A DNA stretch of 64,000 bases. Source: Clostridiales bacterium (GTDB taxonomy: Bacteria; Bacillota; Clostridia; Oscillospirales; Oscillospiraceae). The position numbers and the translations under genes are program-made. Below the pieces are notes generated by a model. The model was not told the origin of the DNA, ran no database searches, and saw only the letters and a program-made list of their open reading frames with translations. Of this stretch, positions 63,732 to 64,000 are shown one piece after another. Each line of letters starts with the position of its first letter. The first letter of the stretch is position 1. The stretch is taken from positions 1 through 64,000 of the forward strand of contig DUOX01000012.1 in the NCBI GenBank assembly GCA_012838665.1, in the 5' to 3' direction.

Positions 63732-64000
63732 ATGAAAAAAAGGAAGAAACTCCCCTATGGCACAGTGGTGCTGATTCTTTTCATATTGCTTGTTGGCGCT
63801 GTTATACTTTCTTTTATGCTGGGGCGCTATCCCGTGCCCCCGAGAGAGCTGCTGGGAATACTGCTGTCCAAAGTTTTCACGGTGGAGCCATTTTGGAACG
63901 ACACGATGGAGCTGGTGCTGTTTAATATACGCCTACCCCGCATACTATTGGCCTGTCTTGTGGGGTGCTGCCTTTCTGCGGCAGGCACCGCGTATCAGGG
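63732..64000 (+). CDS. FecCD-type ABC transporter permease, cut by the window edge
   Basis: The frame from ATG at 63732 is open to the edge: a basic start MKKRKKLPYGTVV, a long membrane segment (LILFILLVGAVILSFMLG), YPVPPRELLGIL, then the family motif NIRLPRILLACLVGCCLSAAGTAYQG. This is the N-terminal third of a BtuC/FecCD permease for iron-siderophore, haem, cobalamin or molybdate uptake. The cargo cannot be read; the substrate-binding and ATPase genes must lie to the right. Confidence 0.88.
   Translation, partial: MKKRKKLPYGTVVLILFILLVGAVILSFMLGRYPVPPRELLGILLSKVFTVEPFWNDTMELVLFNIRLPRILLACLVGCCLSAAGTAYQ

Noticed and set aside
63635..63925. 96-codon plus-strand frame overlapping the permease start
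   Set aside because: The permease frame from 63732 carries the FecCD motifs and stays open to the edge; this other frame is a shadow starting inside a terminator.

Overview
The window looks like a chromosomal segment of a low-to-mid GC, Gram-positive, probably spore-forming and anaerobic member of the Clostridia (Bacillota), perhaps a gut-type Oscillospiraceae relative; that placement is inference. Support comes from a SpoIIID-like remnant, an S-layer-homology protein, MurT/GatD, PyrR attenuation, a T-box leader, a guanine riboswitch, a K+-type membrane pyrophosphatase and strong Shine-Dalgarno sites. No rRNA operon, CRISPR array or intact insertion sequence was seen; there is one tRNA.

Layout. 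0-5.5 kb (minus): prs, pth, an aconitase-family hydratase and NADP isocitrate dehydrogenase. 5.6-12.1 kb: prfB, a CapA-like protein, an old-yellow-enzyme/FAD reductase, a HAD phosphatase and a P-loop protein with a degenerate second half. 12.2-24.2 kb is a purine-catabolism island: xanthine dehydrogenase (three subunits) with guanine deaminase on the minus strand; two fold-type-II PLP enzymes with a MocA-like nucleotidyltransferase on the plus strand; a dihydropyrimidinase-type amidohydrolase with adenine deaminase on the minus strand. 24.4-40.3 kb: membrane pyrophosphatase, a secreted SLH/phosphodiester-glycosidase-type protein, a purine permease behind a guanine riboswitch, 3-methyladenine glycosylase, MurT/GatD, ApbE, an internally deleted aldo/keto reductase, tRNA-Arg(CCG) with phage-like scraps, pyrR-uraA with its own attenuator, and Pit/DUF47 phosphate transport. 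A gene-poor kilobase follows (40.3-41.4 kb). 41.4-55.6 kb is amino-acid metabolism: ilvE, argCJBDF, serC-serA, mtaB, a cysteine desulfurase, and alanine aminotransferase behind a T-box whose specifier reads GCC (Ala), then an ADP-ribosylglycohydrolase.

55.6-63.6 kb is different: AT-richer spacers and many broken genes (C-terminal piece of hybrid-cluster protein, truncated SpoIIID, a sensor-protein fragment joined to an XRE repressor fragment, a decayed DUF5320/Mrp/NifX-like cluster). Among these sit intact MTAN-like nucleosidase and cupin genes and a two-gene module of an opine-type dehydrogenase overlapping an ATP-grasp enzyme, with a truncated second dehydrogenase copy beside it. A FecCD-type permease runs off the right edge.

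How it fits together: adenine and guanine deaminases feed hypoxanthine/xanthine to the molybdenum hydroxylase, a MocA-like protein could mature its cofactor, and the purine permease and guanine riboswitch sense and import the same bases. The hydratase/isocitrate dehydrogenase pair makes 2-oxoglutarate, the source of glutamate for the arginine, serine, alanine and branched-chain transaminase steps. Candidates for something undescribed are the PLP-enzyme branch of the purine island and the opine dehydrogenase/ATP-grasp pair. Several broken genes differ from an intact frame by one base, often in a homopolymer, so sequencing error must be excluded before they are called pseudogenes.
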